This document shows positions 1 to 6,654 of a stretch of 6,875 nucleotides of DNA, in pieces. Made by a program: the position numbers and the translations under genes. Source of the DNA: Bacteroidales bacterium (GTDB taxonomy: Bacteria; Bacteroidota; Bacteroidia; Bacteroidales; JAADJA01); the NCBI GenBank assembly GCA_021106665.1, contig JAIOTR010000122.1, forward strand, positions 1 through 6,875, in the 5' to 3' direction. Positions within the stretch are counted from its first letter, which is position 1. Each line of letters begins with the position of its first letter. The notes below the pieces were generated by a model that was not told the origin of the DNA, searched no databases, and saw only the letters and a program-made list of their open reading frames with translations.

Positions 1-284
1 ATTAGATTATCTGATAGCAATTTATCGATTTCTGATAGTTTAATTGTAATATTATTATCAATATCTTTTAATTCGCTTTTATTCATCAGTGCATTTGTTG
101 TTTTTTCCAATGCCACCATTGCCAGGAGGTCTTGTTTATCGTTATATGCAAAACTATCAGAATAGTGCTTTAAGTTATTATTGATCTCGTTTGCTGCTTT
201 TCTGATCGTCTCCTCCTCATTTCGTTTTATCGTTAATCTGTATGGCCTGTCGGCAATTGTTACTGATATTGTTAATTCGTCCAT
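1..284 (-). CDS. zapA: Cell division protein ZapA (3' end cut by window edge)
   Basis: ZapA binds FtsZ in the cytoplasm and helps bundle and stabilise the Z-ring. Reading the minus strand from ATG at 284 gives an open frame of 94 codons to the window edge, beginning MDELTISVTIADRPYRLTIK. The family pattern is visible: a short N-terminal beta region with the Gly/Asp-Arg-x-Tyr type turn (D12-R13-P14-Y15), the EEE-x-IR-x-AA helix (residues 23-31), then the KQDLLAMVALEK segment (50-61) that begins the long dimerising helix. ZapA proteins are usually about 95-110 residues, so only the last few residues should be missing. It lies 26 nt downstream of the coiled-coil gene on the same strand, so the two are probably one transcript. 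No Shine-Dalgarno is seen before the start, as usual in Bacteroidota. In that phylum I recall 6S RNA and rny following zapA; both would lie outside this window. Confidence 0.88.
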   Translation of the reverse strand, partial: MDELTISVTIADRPYRLTIKRNEEETIRKAANEINNNLKHYSDSFAYNDKQDLLAMVALEKTTNALMNKSELKDIDNNITIKLSEIDKLLSDNL

Positions 285-310
285 TAAAAGTTGTCAAAAG
301 TCAGAATAAT

Positions 311-598
311 CTATTTGTTCAAAAGTCCGATGCATTTATCAATTTCCCGCACGAGTTCGTCAATCTTATTTTTTACATCAATGTTCCCTTCTGATTGTTT
401 AATTGAATTCGCAAATTTTAAATTCCTGTTCTTATCTTTTAGTTGTTCAATTAATTTGTTCTGATTTTCAATAGTATTATTTAATTCTTCCTGTTTTTTA
501 TTAAGTTGTGTATTTTGTTCTATTAGTGAGTTTTGCCGGTTTATCATCTTTACGGCCTTGGTATAAATGCCGTCTAATAATTTTCCTGCATCACTCAT
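311..598 (-). CDS. Small coiled-coil protein upstream of zapA, possible ZapB-like partner
   Basis: This is a 95-residue, highly charged, Asn/Gln/Lys-rich protein with no signal peptide or membrane segment, so it should be cytoplasmic. Residues about 20-65 show leucine/isoleucine heptads (SLIEQNTQLNKKQEEL, then NKLIEQLKDKNRNLK), the signature of a parallel coiled coil. A second amphipathic segment, KNKIDELVREIDKCIGLLNK, ends the protein. Small proteins with this kind of C-terminus next to zapA are, from memory, widespread in Bacteroidota and annotated as hypothetical. Placement 26 nt upstream of zapA on the same strand suggests a division role comparable to E. coli ZapB, a small coiled coil that binds ZapA. 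That role is inference from context and composition, not sequence homology. The ATG at 598 is supported by a promoter ending about 30 nt upstream. Confidence 0.85.
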   Translation of the reverse strand: MSDAGKLLDGIYTKAVKMINRQNSLIEQNTQLNKKQEELNNTIENQNKLIEQLKDKNRNLKFANSIKQSEGNIDVKNKIDELVREIDKCIGLLNK

Positions 599-631
599 TT
601 AATGTCTTACAATATTATAACGATTAAATTG

Positions 632-663
632 CAAATTTATATATACGTAAACTTTAAAACAAG
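632..663 (-). promoter_or_regulatory. Bacteroidota-type promoter for the coiled-coil/zapA operon
   Basis: Read on the minus strand, TAAATTTG (639 to 632) is a perfect match to the -7 consensus TAnnTTTG. CTTG (663 to 660) matches three of four bases of the -33 TTTG element, with a 20-nt spacer. The predicted transcript start near 626 would give a leader of roughly 28 nt before the ATG at 598. This is the best promoter in the window, and it means the pair need not depend on read-through from gcvP. Confidence 0.55.
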
Positions 664-753
664 TTTTCATATATTTATTATTTAATACTTTTCTTAAAGT
701 GCTATAAAGATATGGAATTTAATCTAAAAAAAACAAAATTAAAAGCCAAAAGA

Positions 754-3621
754 TTAATAACCTTCAATTGGTGCACAGGTACAAACTAAATTCCTGTCGC
801 CAAAAGCATCATCAATCCGGGTAACCGGCGGCCAGTATTTATCAACAATTTCAAAGTTAACAGGCCATCCGGCCTCTTTTCTGGTGTAAGGATAATCCCA
901 TTCATTTTCGGTAACCATTTTTACCGTATGGGGAGAATTTTTTATCACATTGTTGCCCTTGTCTGATTTGCCCTCTTCAATTTCAAGAATTTCTTTCCTA
1001 ATCGAGATCATTGCCTCAATAAACCTGTCTAATTCAGCCAAAGGCTCGCTTTCAGTCGGCTCAACCATCAAAGTGCCATGAACAGGGAAAGCTACAGTGG
1101 GAGCGTGAAATCCATAATCCATCAGTCGCTTGGCTATATCAGCAACTGTTACATCCGCTGTTTTATGGAACCGGTTACAATCGAGGATCATTTCATGGGC
1201 CACCATGTTATTTTTGCCAGTATAAAGAATTTTATAATGGACTTCTAATTTTGACTTCAAATAATTGGCATTTAAAATAGCAACTTTGGTAGCTTCTGTT
1301 AGTCCATCTTTACCTAACAACTTTATATATCCGTAAGAGATCGGCAGGATCATAGCGCTTCCAAAAGGTGCAGAGGCTATTGGATATATTCCTTTTTCTC
1401 CTCCTGTTTCAAAAAGCGGATGTTTTGGTAAGAAAGGAGTAAGGTGTTTTGCAACTCCTATCGGACCTACGCCAGGTCCACCACCACCATGAGGAATGGC
1501 AAATGTTTTATGCAGGTTCAAATGACAAACATCGGCGCCAATTATTCCCGGATTGGTCAACCCAACCTGTGCATTCATATTAGCCCCATCCATATAAACC
1601 TGTCCGCCATTTTTGTGAATGATGTCAATTACTTTCAGAATATCTTCCTCATAAACTCCATGTGTTGACGGATAAGTTACCATGATGGCAGCAAGGTTGT
1701 CTTTGTGTTCCGAAGCTTTATCTTCCAGGTTTTTTATGTCGATATTTCCTAGCTCATCACAATTAACCACTACTACTTTCATCCCAGCCATTACAGAACT
1801 GGCAGGATTGGTTCCATGGGCTGAAGCCGGGATCAGGCAAATATTTCTATGTCCCTCACCTTTACTCTTCAGGAATTCCCTGATCACCATCAATCCTGTA
1901 TATTCACCAGATGCTCCAGAATTAGGCTGAAATGAAATGGCATCAAAGCCGGTGATCTCACACAAGTCCTTATCCAGATTATTAATTAACTCCAAATATC
2001 CTGCAGCCTGATCTTTTGGTACAAAAGGATGAATAGCGCCGAACTCAGGCCAGCTTAAAGAGAACATTTCAGCGGCTGCATTTAACTTCATGGTGCATGA
2101 ACCCAATGGGATCATAGACCGGTTTAAAGCTAAATCTTTGTTTTCAAGCTGTTTCAAATACCGCATCATCTCTGTTTCTGAAAAGTAAGAGTTAAAAACA
2201 GGGTGTGTCAGAAAATAAGATTTACGTTGTAAATTTTCAGGAATGGAACTTGAAGAATTTTTTACTTGAGTAAAATTTTCAAATTGTTTATCGTTTGCCG
2301 AAGCAAAAATCTTTAACAAAGATTTAACATCTTCGATTGATGTCGTTTCATCTAAGGAAATCCCAACCGTTGATTCTTCAATATATCGAAGGTTAACTTC
2401 ATTGTCTTCGGTGATTTCTTTCAGTTTATCTAAATGTAAATTTTCGGGCAACGAAATTGTCAGGGTGTCAAAATAATCCCGGTTCACGATTTTATAACCA
2501 TATTTTGGCAGCTCGCCGGCTAATAATTTGGTTAGATCATTAATCTCTTTTGCTATTGCCTTTATTCCTTCCGGGCCATGATAAGTTGCATAAAATCCAG
2601 CCATAGACGCAAGCAAGGCTTGTGCTGTACAAATATTGGATGTGGCACGTTCCCTTTTTATGTGTTGCTCCCTCGTTTGCAAAGCCATGCGTAAGGCACG
2701 GTTTCCTTGTGCATCAACCGAAATACCAATTATTCTTCCCGGTATGTTTCTTTTATACTTTTCTATTGTAGCAAAATAACCGGCGTGCGGACCACCAAAT
2801 CCCATCGGTATCCCCAATCTTTGGGTTGATCCTACAACCACATCAGCGCCCCATTCTCCGGGAGGGCTTAATAAAGCCAGGCTTAAAATGTCGGCTGCAA
2901 TAACTACTGAAGCTTCATTTTTATGGGCTTGTTCAACGAAATTTCTATAATCATAAATCTTACCTGCCTGATTTGGATATTGAACGATTGCTCCAAAAAA
3001 TCTATCATTAAATTCAAAATTATCATGATTTCCAAAAACCAACTTAATCCCAAGGGGTTCACATCTGTTTTTTAATACTTCAATGGTTTGAGGAAATAGG
3101 TCTTGTGATACAAAAAATTCATTTGCTTCTCTTTTTACCAGACTCCTGGGCCTTGCATTAAAAAGCATAATCATGGCTTCGGCGGCAGCTGTTCCTTCGT
3201 CTAATAAGGATGAATTAGCAATTGGGAGCCCGGTCATGTCCGATACCATGGTTTGAAAGTTGAGTAATGCTTCTAATCTACCCTGGGATATTTCTGCCTG
3301 GTAGGGCGTGTAGGAGGTATACCATCCCGGATTTTCAAGTACATTACGCTGAATAACACCTGGAGTGATTGTATTGTAATATCCTAAGCCAATGTAGGAT
3401 TTGAATATCTTATTTTTTGAGGCTAATTGTTTAAGATGATCTAAATATTCATATTCGTTTATACCGTCTGGCAAATTCAAATCACGATTAAGCCGAATGG
3501 CAGCAGGTACAGTTTGTTCAATCAATTCATCCATTGAAGAAACACCTGTTTTTTTAAGCATTTCCTTTTGTTCTGAAAGGCGTGGGCCATTGTGCCGATT
3601 TATAAAATTGTTGGTGATCAT
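754..3621 (-). CDS. gcvP: Glycine dehydrogenase (decarboxylating), P protein of the glycine cleavage system
   Basis: The P protein is a cytoplasmic PLP enzyme. It decarboxylates glycine and passes the aminomethyl group to the lipoyl arm of the H protein, with release of CO2. At 955 residues it is the fused single-chain form (E. coli type), not the split gcvPA/gcvPB form. The N-terminus has the usual F-x-x-RH-x-GP motif (FINRHNGP). The N-terminal half, to about residue 440, is the catalytically inactive PLP-fold copy. The second half begins near HPVFNSYFSETEMMRYLKQL and contains NRSMIPLGSCTMKLN and the PLP lysine K705 in LNLHKTFAIPHGGGGPG (702-717). All key motifs are intact and the frame is unbroken. 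gcvT and gcvH are not adjacent, as is common when the gcv genes are dispersed. ATG at 3621 is the natural start because the RH-x-GP motif follows within ten residues. Confidence 0.98.
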   Translation of the reverse strand: MITNNFINRHNGPRLSEQKEMLKKTGVSSMDELIEQTVPAAIRLNRDLNLPDGINEYEYLDHLKQLASKNKIFKSYIGLGYYNTITPGVIQRNVLENPGWYTSYTPYQAEISQGRLEALLNFQTMVSDMTGLPIANSSLLDEGTAAAEAMIMLFNARPRSLVKREANEFFVSQDLFPQTIEVLKNRCEPLGIKLVFGNHDNFEFNDRFFGAIVQYPNQAGKIYDYRNFVEQAHKNEASVVIAADILSLALLSPPGEWGADVVVGSTQRLGIPMGFGGPHAGYFATIEKYKRNIPGRIIGISVDAQGNRALRMALQTREQHIKRERATSNICTAQALLASMAGFYATYHGPEGIKAIAKEINDLTKLLAGELPKYGYKIVNRDYFDTLTISLPENLHLDKLKEITEDNEVNLRYIEESTVGISLDETTSIEDVKSLLKIFASANDKQFENFTQVKNSSSSIPENLQRKSYFLTHPVFNSYFSETEMMRYLKQLENKDLALNRSMIPLGSCTMKLNAAAEMFSLSWPEFGAIHPFVPKDQAAGYLELINNLDKDLCEITGFDAISFQPNSGASGEYTGLMVIREFLKSKGEGHRNICLIPASAHGTNPASSVMAGMKVVVVNCDELGNIDIKNLEDKASEHKDNLAAIMVTYPSTHGVYEEDILKVIDIIHKNGGQVYMDGANMNAQVGLTNPGIIGADVCHLNLHKTFAIPHGGGGPGVGPIGVAKHLTPFLPKHPLFETGGEKGIYPIASAPFGSAMILPISYGYIKLLGKDGLTEATKVAILNANYLKSKLEVHYKILYTGKNNMVAHEMILDCNRFHKTADVTVADIAKRLMDYGFHAPTVAFPVHGTLMVEPTESEPLAELDRFIEAMISIRKEILEIEEGKSDKGNNVIKNSPHTVKMVTENEWDYPYTRKEAGWPVNFEIVDKYWPPVTRIDDAFGDRNLVCTCAPIEGY

Positions 3622-3679
3622 CTTTTACTTCAATTAATTGTAGTATTTAACTTATTACTTTTTTGGTGATGCTTCGTGA

Positions 3680-3745
3680 CTTAGTGTCTTTGTGGCATAT
3701 AAAGGAAATCTGATACTAGCCACCAAGCCACAAAAATTCACTAAG
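3680..3745. repeat. Imperfect inverted repeat in the gcvP leader
   Basis: The left arm is cttagtgtctttgtggc (3680-3696). The right arm is gccacaaaaattcactaag (3727-3745), which is its reverse complement apart from a 2-nt bulge and one mismatch. The two are separated by a 30-nt loop, and a run of related sequence (gccaccaag) precedes the right arm. The wording 'ctttgtggc ... cactaag' is like short dispersed intergenic repeats I recall from Bacteroidota and other groups, which I cannot verify here. Transcribed from the candidate promoter at 3765-3772 it would fold within the 5' leader of gcvP. Confidence 0.6.
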
Positions 3746-3764
3746 CTAATAGCAAAGAAACGGG

Positions 3765-3772
3765 CAAAATTA
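3765..3772 (-). promoter_or_regulatory. Candidate -7 box for gcvP
   Basis: The minus strand reads TAATTTTG here, a full match to TAnnTTTG. At the -33 position (3795 to 3792, 19-nt spacer) only CTTT is present, inside a T-run, so the upstream element is weak. The predicted start near 3760 leaves about 138 nt of leader before the gcvP ATG at 3621. No better match was found closer to the gene. Confidence 0.4.
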
Positions 3773-3804
3773 TAAATCTTAACCGGATAAAAAAGTAATT
3801 GTTG

Positions 3805-3835
3805 AATATTGTTAATAAAATAACAAGACAATATT
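3805..3835 (-). terminator. A/T-rich hairpin after the sulfotransferase gene, possible terminator
   Basis: The arms aatattgt (3805-3812) and acaatatt (3828-3835) are perfect reverse complements around a 15-nt loop. The loop holds a further gtta/taac pairing. The hairpin lies about 40 nt past the sulfotransferase stop. A T-rich stretch follows on the minus strand, but about ten bases later and not directly after the stem. The stem is almost all A/T, so it is a weak candidate. Confidence 0.25.
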
Positions 3836-3840
3836 AAGTG

Positions 3841-3868
3841 CGAAGTTCGATGTTTGAAGTTCGAAGTT
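3841..3868. repeat. Two tandem copies of a 14-bp unit
   Basis: cgaagttcgatgtt (3841-3854) is followed directly by tgaagttcgaagtt (3855-3868), which agrees at 12 of 14 positions. The unit contains the near-palindrome cgaagttcg. It begins 8 nt past the sulfotransferase stop codon. It resembles 'ttcgaagttcga' type intergenic repeats that I recall from Bacteroidota genomes; this is memory, not a search. Confidence 0.55.
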
Positions 3869-3875
3869 TTGCTAA

Positions 3876-4766
3876 TTACCAATATTCCTCGGAGTAGAAA
3901 ATATCTGAGATATCTTTGGTATCATTTTTAATACGATTTATTTCATCTTCAGTTAACCTTTTCTTCCAGGTTGATATGTTTTCTTTGGAATCTCTTGTCA
4001 AATGTCCGGCTTTTTTTGCTGTGGAAGATTCGACTATATTCTTTTCAACCATGGATGTGAAATTTAATCCCAGCCTTTCGTATATCTTCTTGTATTCAAT
4101 TACCGGATCCATTGACAGATCTTCATGACGCACAAATATCCAATTGGGAAAAACTTGTTTGAATTGATGAATCCTGTAATAAGCAATGTTCCATAAAAGA
4201 ATTCCCTGGTCAATTATATCCTGTTCTGAATTTGCAAATAATTTTATTTGTTCCGCAAAAGGCGCTAACACCTCCATGAGTTTTTCCTGCTCAACATAAT
4301 GATCAAAAGCATGGTCCCATTTTTTTACTTTCAAGCTGGCAACAAACGCCGCCGGATGCCGAACCAATACAACCACATCTGCATCAAATCTTGTTGCTAA
4401 CCAGTCTGTTGACATGATAGCAATCGGATCCTTTATCAAGGGCTTTTTATAAATTCTTTCAAATGAATCTTTCAGGAACCTTTGAATATCCCTCGGTCCC
4501 CGGATCATCGAAAAATCTTTGTAAACACCTTTCAGGTTAAAGTCGAGTATCTCATTGATGAAGTTGTATATTTCTACCTGTCTTTCAGGTGGGTCATTTT
4601 GACTTACATATTCAAACCAGTATTTTAGCGGATGTTTACGAGGTTCATCAATATTAAATGGCTCATGAATGTACCTGACATTTTTGTCCAATGCAATCAT
4701 TTGTCCCACCCATGTAGTGCCTGATCTGTGTGCTCCTGTTACTATTATCGGTTTCTTTTTTGCCAT
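3876..4766 (-). CDS. PAPS-dependent sulfotransferase family protein
   Basis: Members of this family move a sulfuryl group from 3'-phosphoadenylyl sulfate to hydroxyl or amino groups on sugars, lipids or small molecules. The 296-residue protein starts almost directly with the 5'-phosphosulfate loop: GAHRSGTTWVGQMI (residues 11-24, R14, S15, G16, T17, T18). The 3'-phosphate motif is LVRHPAAFVASLKV, with R136 and S144 spaced as in characterised sulfotransferases. VRHEDLSMDP and the late STWKKRLTEDE segment are also typical of the Sulfotransfer_1/3 clan. There is no signal peptide or membrane helix, so it should act in the cytoplasm. The acceptor cannot be told from sequence. No glycosyltransferase, PAPS synthesis or polysaccharide gene is next to it, and spacers of 254 and 278 nt flank it, so it is probably transcribed alone. 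The start is fixed by the P-loop position. Confidence 0.9.
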   Translation of the reverse strand: MAKKKPIIVTGAHRSGTTWVGQMIALDKNVRYIHEPFNIDEPRKHPLKYWFEYVSQNDPPERQVEIYNFINEILDFNLKGVYKDFSMIRGPRDIQRFLKDSFERIYKKPLIKDPIAIMSTDWLATRFDADVVVLVRHPAAFVASLKVKKWDHAFDHYVEQEKLMEVLAPFAEQIKLFANSEQDIIDQGILLWNIAYYRIHQFKQVFPNWIFVRHEDLSMDPVIEYKKIYERLGLNFTSMVEKNIVESSTAKKAGHLTRDSKENISTWKKRLTEDEINRIKNDTKDISDIFYSEEYW

Positions 4767-4805
4767 AAGTCGAGGTTAAAATTAATTAAACTAAATTAAT
4801 TTGGA

Positions 4806-4819
4806 ATTGTTTCAACAAT
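4806..4819. repeat. 14-bp palindrome upstream of the sulfotransferase gene
   Basis: attgtt-tc-aacaat is a perfect inverted repeat with a 2-nt centre, about 40 nt upstream of the sulfotransferase ATG. A partial -7-like box (TATTGTTG on the minus strand, 4820 to 4813) overlaps it. It could be an operator, but short A/T palindromes occur by chance in DNA of this composition. Confidence 0.25.
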
Positions 4820-4893
4820 ACGGGTGCGTTATCAGTGTTCCATAATAAAAACTTATCGCATACCCAACAAATGTGACAGTATAAATCATTTTA

Positions 4894-4901
4894 TATTTTT
4901 G
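4894..4901 (+). promoter_or_regulatory. Candidate -7 box for the 39-aa ORF
   Basis: TATTTTTG matches TAnnTTTG fully on the plus strand and ends 22 nt before the ATG at 4924. No TTTG is present at the expected -33 position, so the support is half of a promoter. Confidence 0.3.
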
Positions 4902-4923
4902 CTTAGTGGATGAAAAGAAAAAG

Positions 4924-5043
4924 ATGCAAGCCAACAATATTTATTTAATTCTTGATGCCCTTTTTATTGCTGATTTATCAACTGCCACAGAATGGTCACC
5001 CGTATCTGACAATCAGTTTCATCATATTGAGCAAAATCAATAA
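4924..5043 (+). CDS. Possible small ORF, 39 aa, unknown function
   Basis: ATG at 4924 opens a 39-residue frame: MQANNIYLILDALFIADLST, then ATEWSPVSDNQFHHIEQNQ, then TAA. The first half is hydrophobic and helical in character, and the second half is polar with Trp and His residues. The frame is open upstream to 4885, so a GTG at 4906 could add DEKKK before the methionine. A TAnnTTTG box lies 22 nt before the ATG. Its stop codon is one base from the stop codon of the opposing DUF3298-type gene, a compact tail-to-tail arrangement. I recognise no family. It could be a real small protein, the remnant of a longer gene, or a chance frame in the spacer. Confidence 0.3.
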   Translation: MQANNIYLILDALFIADLSTATEWSPVSDNQFHHIEQNQ

Positions 5044-5044
5044 T

Positions 5045-6196
5045 TTATTTCCTTATCCAGGAAATTGGGTGGTCTGATCTAAATAAATCTTTTATTTCCC
5101 TAAATGGTACCAAAAGTTCTGTAGTCCCTGAAGAGTAAGGGGCTATGTGATAGATATTGTAAAAAAATCCAATCCCATCTTTATTGATATAAAAGTTTTC
5201 AGTGGCTTCCATTTTATCAACAAAAAATCCTGCTTCATTCAATTTCTCTTCTGGAGTAATGCCATTTAACCTGCGAAGTTTTTTGTCAAGAAGGGCATCC
5301 AGATTTTCACGGGCACCTTCTTTGAAAATATCATTCAATTCCAACCTTTTCCTAAGATTTAAATCACAAACAACAAATTCTGTCATTGAGATTCCATGAG
5401 CGCCACCCGTGAATGCATATTTCTCAACTTTAATAGAGACTATATTATTTTCATTGTGACAGATATCCATCGTGATATTTTTTCCCCAATTGAAGGACGC
5501 TGTAGATGATAAATCCTCAATTCCTTCGGTCGCCTTATAATATGAATCAAAAAAATCAAAAGTGATATTTTCAAGAAGTAATTCAGGTGAATTTATCAAT
5601 TCCGATTTATTAATGAGAAATTGTGTAATGATCCGATCAAGGGTGTCTTTTAGAGGATTTCCTTTTGTAAGGTTAGGATGAAGTAGGTAAAGATTAATCT
5701 TAGCTTTTGGAGATTCATTTTCGTTGCCACCTTCAACTGATAAAACTCTTTGATCAAATTTGGTATAACAAGTGAAGGAGAGGCTTCCATTTTCATAATT
5801 TTCAGAAATATCAAATGGGATGGATTCATCTTTTTTTTCTTTTTCCCACACACCGGTAATCCCATTTTCAGAATCAAATGTTCCTTTAAAACTTGATTCC
5901 AGGTTTGAATATTCATTCAGAACAATATAATTATCATATATATTCCCCTGAATCGGAATTGTCTTACCATAATGATAGAAGTCTTCATTATCCGGTTCAG
6001 GAAAATAATAGTAATAGAAGCCCGAAACTTTACCATTTTGTGAAAACAGGTCCATGGTAATCTTCATTGTTGTGTCTAAATTTCCGGTGAAATGTTTATA
6101 AAAGGAACCGGAGATATTTTCCTGGGCAGTGATGTGAAAACAAAGAATTGTTAAGGGAATTAAGAAAAAGTAGTTTCGAAATTTGTTTAAAAACAT
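5045..6196 (-). CDS. Exported DUF3298 (RsiV C-terminal-like) domain protein
   Basis: This is a 383-residue protein with a Sec signal peptide: positive start (MFLNKFR), hydrophobic core, and likely cleavage after ITA24 before QEN. C19 lacks a proper lipobox, so it is probably periplasmic or surface-exposed and not a lipoprotein. Residues about 28-130 form a Gly/Tyr-rich beta domain (NGKVSGFYYYYFPEP, GTFDSENGITGVWEKEK). I recall such domains ahead of DUF3298 in Bacteroidota proteins. The C-terminal half has the DUF3298/RsiV pattern: the TGGAHG motif at 263-268, a following LNDIFKEG segment, and a late GFFYNIYHIAPYSSGTTELLVPFREIKDLF strand region. In Bacillus RsiV this domain binds lysozyme. Here no sigma factor gene is adjacent and there is no transmembrane helix, so an anti-sigma role is unlikely. 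The true ligand is unknown. Confidence 0.8.
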   Translation of the reverse strand: MFLNKFRNYFFLIPLTILCFHITAQENISGSFYKHFTGNLDTTMKITMDLFSQNGKVSGFYYYYFPEPDNEDFYHYGKTIPIQGNIYDNYIVLNEYSNLESSFKGTFDSENGITGVWEKEKKDESIPFDISENYENGSLSFTCYTKFDQRVLSVEGGNENESPKAKINLYLLHPNLTKGNPLKDTLDRIITQFLINKSELINSPELLLENITFDFFDSYYKATEGIEDLSSTASFNWGKNITMDICHNENNIVSIKVEKYAFTGGAHGISMTEFVVCDLNLRKRLELNDIFKEGARENLDALLDKKLRRLNGITPEEKLNEAGFFVDKMEATENFYINKDGIGFFYNIYHIAPYSSGTTELLVPFREIKDLFRSDHPISWIRK

Positions 6197-6242
6197 AACC
6201 AGATTTTTTGCAATGATAAATATCTAATCAATTGGTTTTGTA

Positions 6243-6260
6243 GTAAATATTTTTATTTAC
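6243..6260. repeat. Perfect 7-bp stem, 4-nt loop hairpin
   Basis: gtaaata-tttt-tatttac is an exact inverted repeat about 47 nt upstream of the DUF3298-type gene. It could be an operator or a transcribed hairpin. The A/T composition makes chance occurrence possible. Confidence 0.35.
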
Positions 6261-6415
6261 ATTAATTTTTTCAACATATAAATCATCTGATAACAATAAA
6301 ACAAATTATTAATTAACTTAAATTCTAACCTTATGCAAATGAAAGTTTATTATTATCAAAAGAATTGAATTATAATCATGGACTTGCCGAATCTTATGCT
6401 TGCATGGGTGTAAAA

Positions 6416-6556
6416 ATGAAAAAGAACCTAAAATTTTCAGTTTTAATTATTGCTATTTGTTCGACTCTATCACTTTATACTGGTGAAAAAATCAATATAG
6501 GGATCAGAGAGGGGTGGCAATACAGTGTAATGATTTTTGTTGATACTTTTAGCTGA
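6416..6556 (+). CDS. Possible small membrane or exported peptide, 46 aa; may be a gene remnant
   Basis: ATG at 6416 (MKKNLKFSVLIIAICSTLSL, continuing YTGEKINIGIREGWQYSVMI, FVDTFS, stop) gives a positive start followed by a hydrophobic segment of about 15 residues, like a signal anchor. The frame is open further back to ATG 6365, but MKKNLK is a much more natural start for such a protein. The stop falls right after a second semi-hydrophobic stretch, so this may be the beginning of a longer membrane protein cut off by mutation. After the TGA only LEGI follows before the next in-frame stop. No promoter box or family was recognised. Confidence 0.3.
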   Translation: MKKNLKFSVLIIAICSTLSLYTGEKINIGIREGWQYSVMIFVDTFS

Positions 6557-6619
6557 CTAGAAGGAATTTAAATAAAATGTTCGGGAAAAAATTCAGACAC
6601 TAACAACAATTAATTTAGT

Positions 6620-6627
6620 TATCTTTA
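6620..6627 (+). promoter_or_regulatory. Candidate -7 box for the partial exported-protein gene
   Basis: TATCTTTA matches TAnnTTTG except for the last base. A transcript start near 6633 would lie after the ATG at 6631 and leave about 22 nt of leader before the ATG at 6655, which favours the second start. No -33 TTTG is visible at the right distance. Confidence 0.3.
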
Positions 6628-6654
6628 CCAATGTTAGAAATCGGGCGTTATTCT

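Larger units (their letters stand above)
6197..6654. other. A/T-rich intergenic region between divergent exported-protein genes
   Basis: This stretch of roughly 460 nt separates the DUF3298-type gene (leftward) from the partial exported-protein gene (rightward). It holds a perfect hairpin at 6243-6260, a possible 46-aa ORF at 6416-6556, and a promoter-like box at 6620-6627. For the leftward gene the best -7-like sequence is TATCATTG (6218 to 6211, minus strand), one base off consensus and with no -33 partner. I see no tRNA, riboswitch or mobile-element end. Confidence 0.6.

Noticed and set aside
719..757. Inverted repeat ttaatct/agattaa after gcvP as a terminator
   Set aside because: The stem is only 7 A/T-rich pairs, the T-run lies inside the 25-nt loop and not after the stem, and one arm overlaps the stop codon.
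1444..1930. Two plus-strand ORFs of 74 and 82 aa inside gcvP
   Set aside because: They are opposite-strand shadows of the strongly conserved gcvP coding sequence.
3622..3760. Glycine riboswitch upstream of gcvP
   Set aside because: The leader length would allow one, but I see no tandem glycine aptamer core sequences; the region is taken up by the repeat hairpin and A/T-rich DNA.
3655..3882. 75-aa minus-strand ORF in the gcvP-sulfotransferase spacer
   Set aside because: It is built from the two repeat elements and the hairpin, overlaps the end of the sulfotransferase gene, and shows no protein-like pattern.
3916..4128. 70-aa plus-strand ORF opposite the sulfotransferase gene
   Set aside because: It is antisense to a gene with intact catalytic motifs and has no features of its own.
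5650..5916. 88-aa minus-strand ORF inside the DUF3298-type gene
   Set aside because: It is an alternative frame of a well-supported gene with a biased, Lys-rich composition and no start context.
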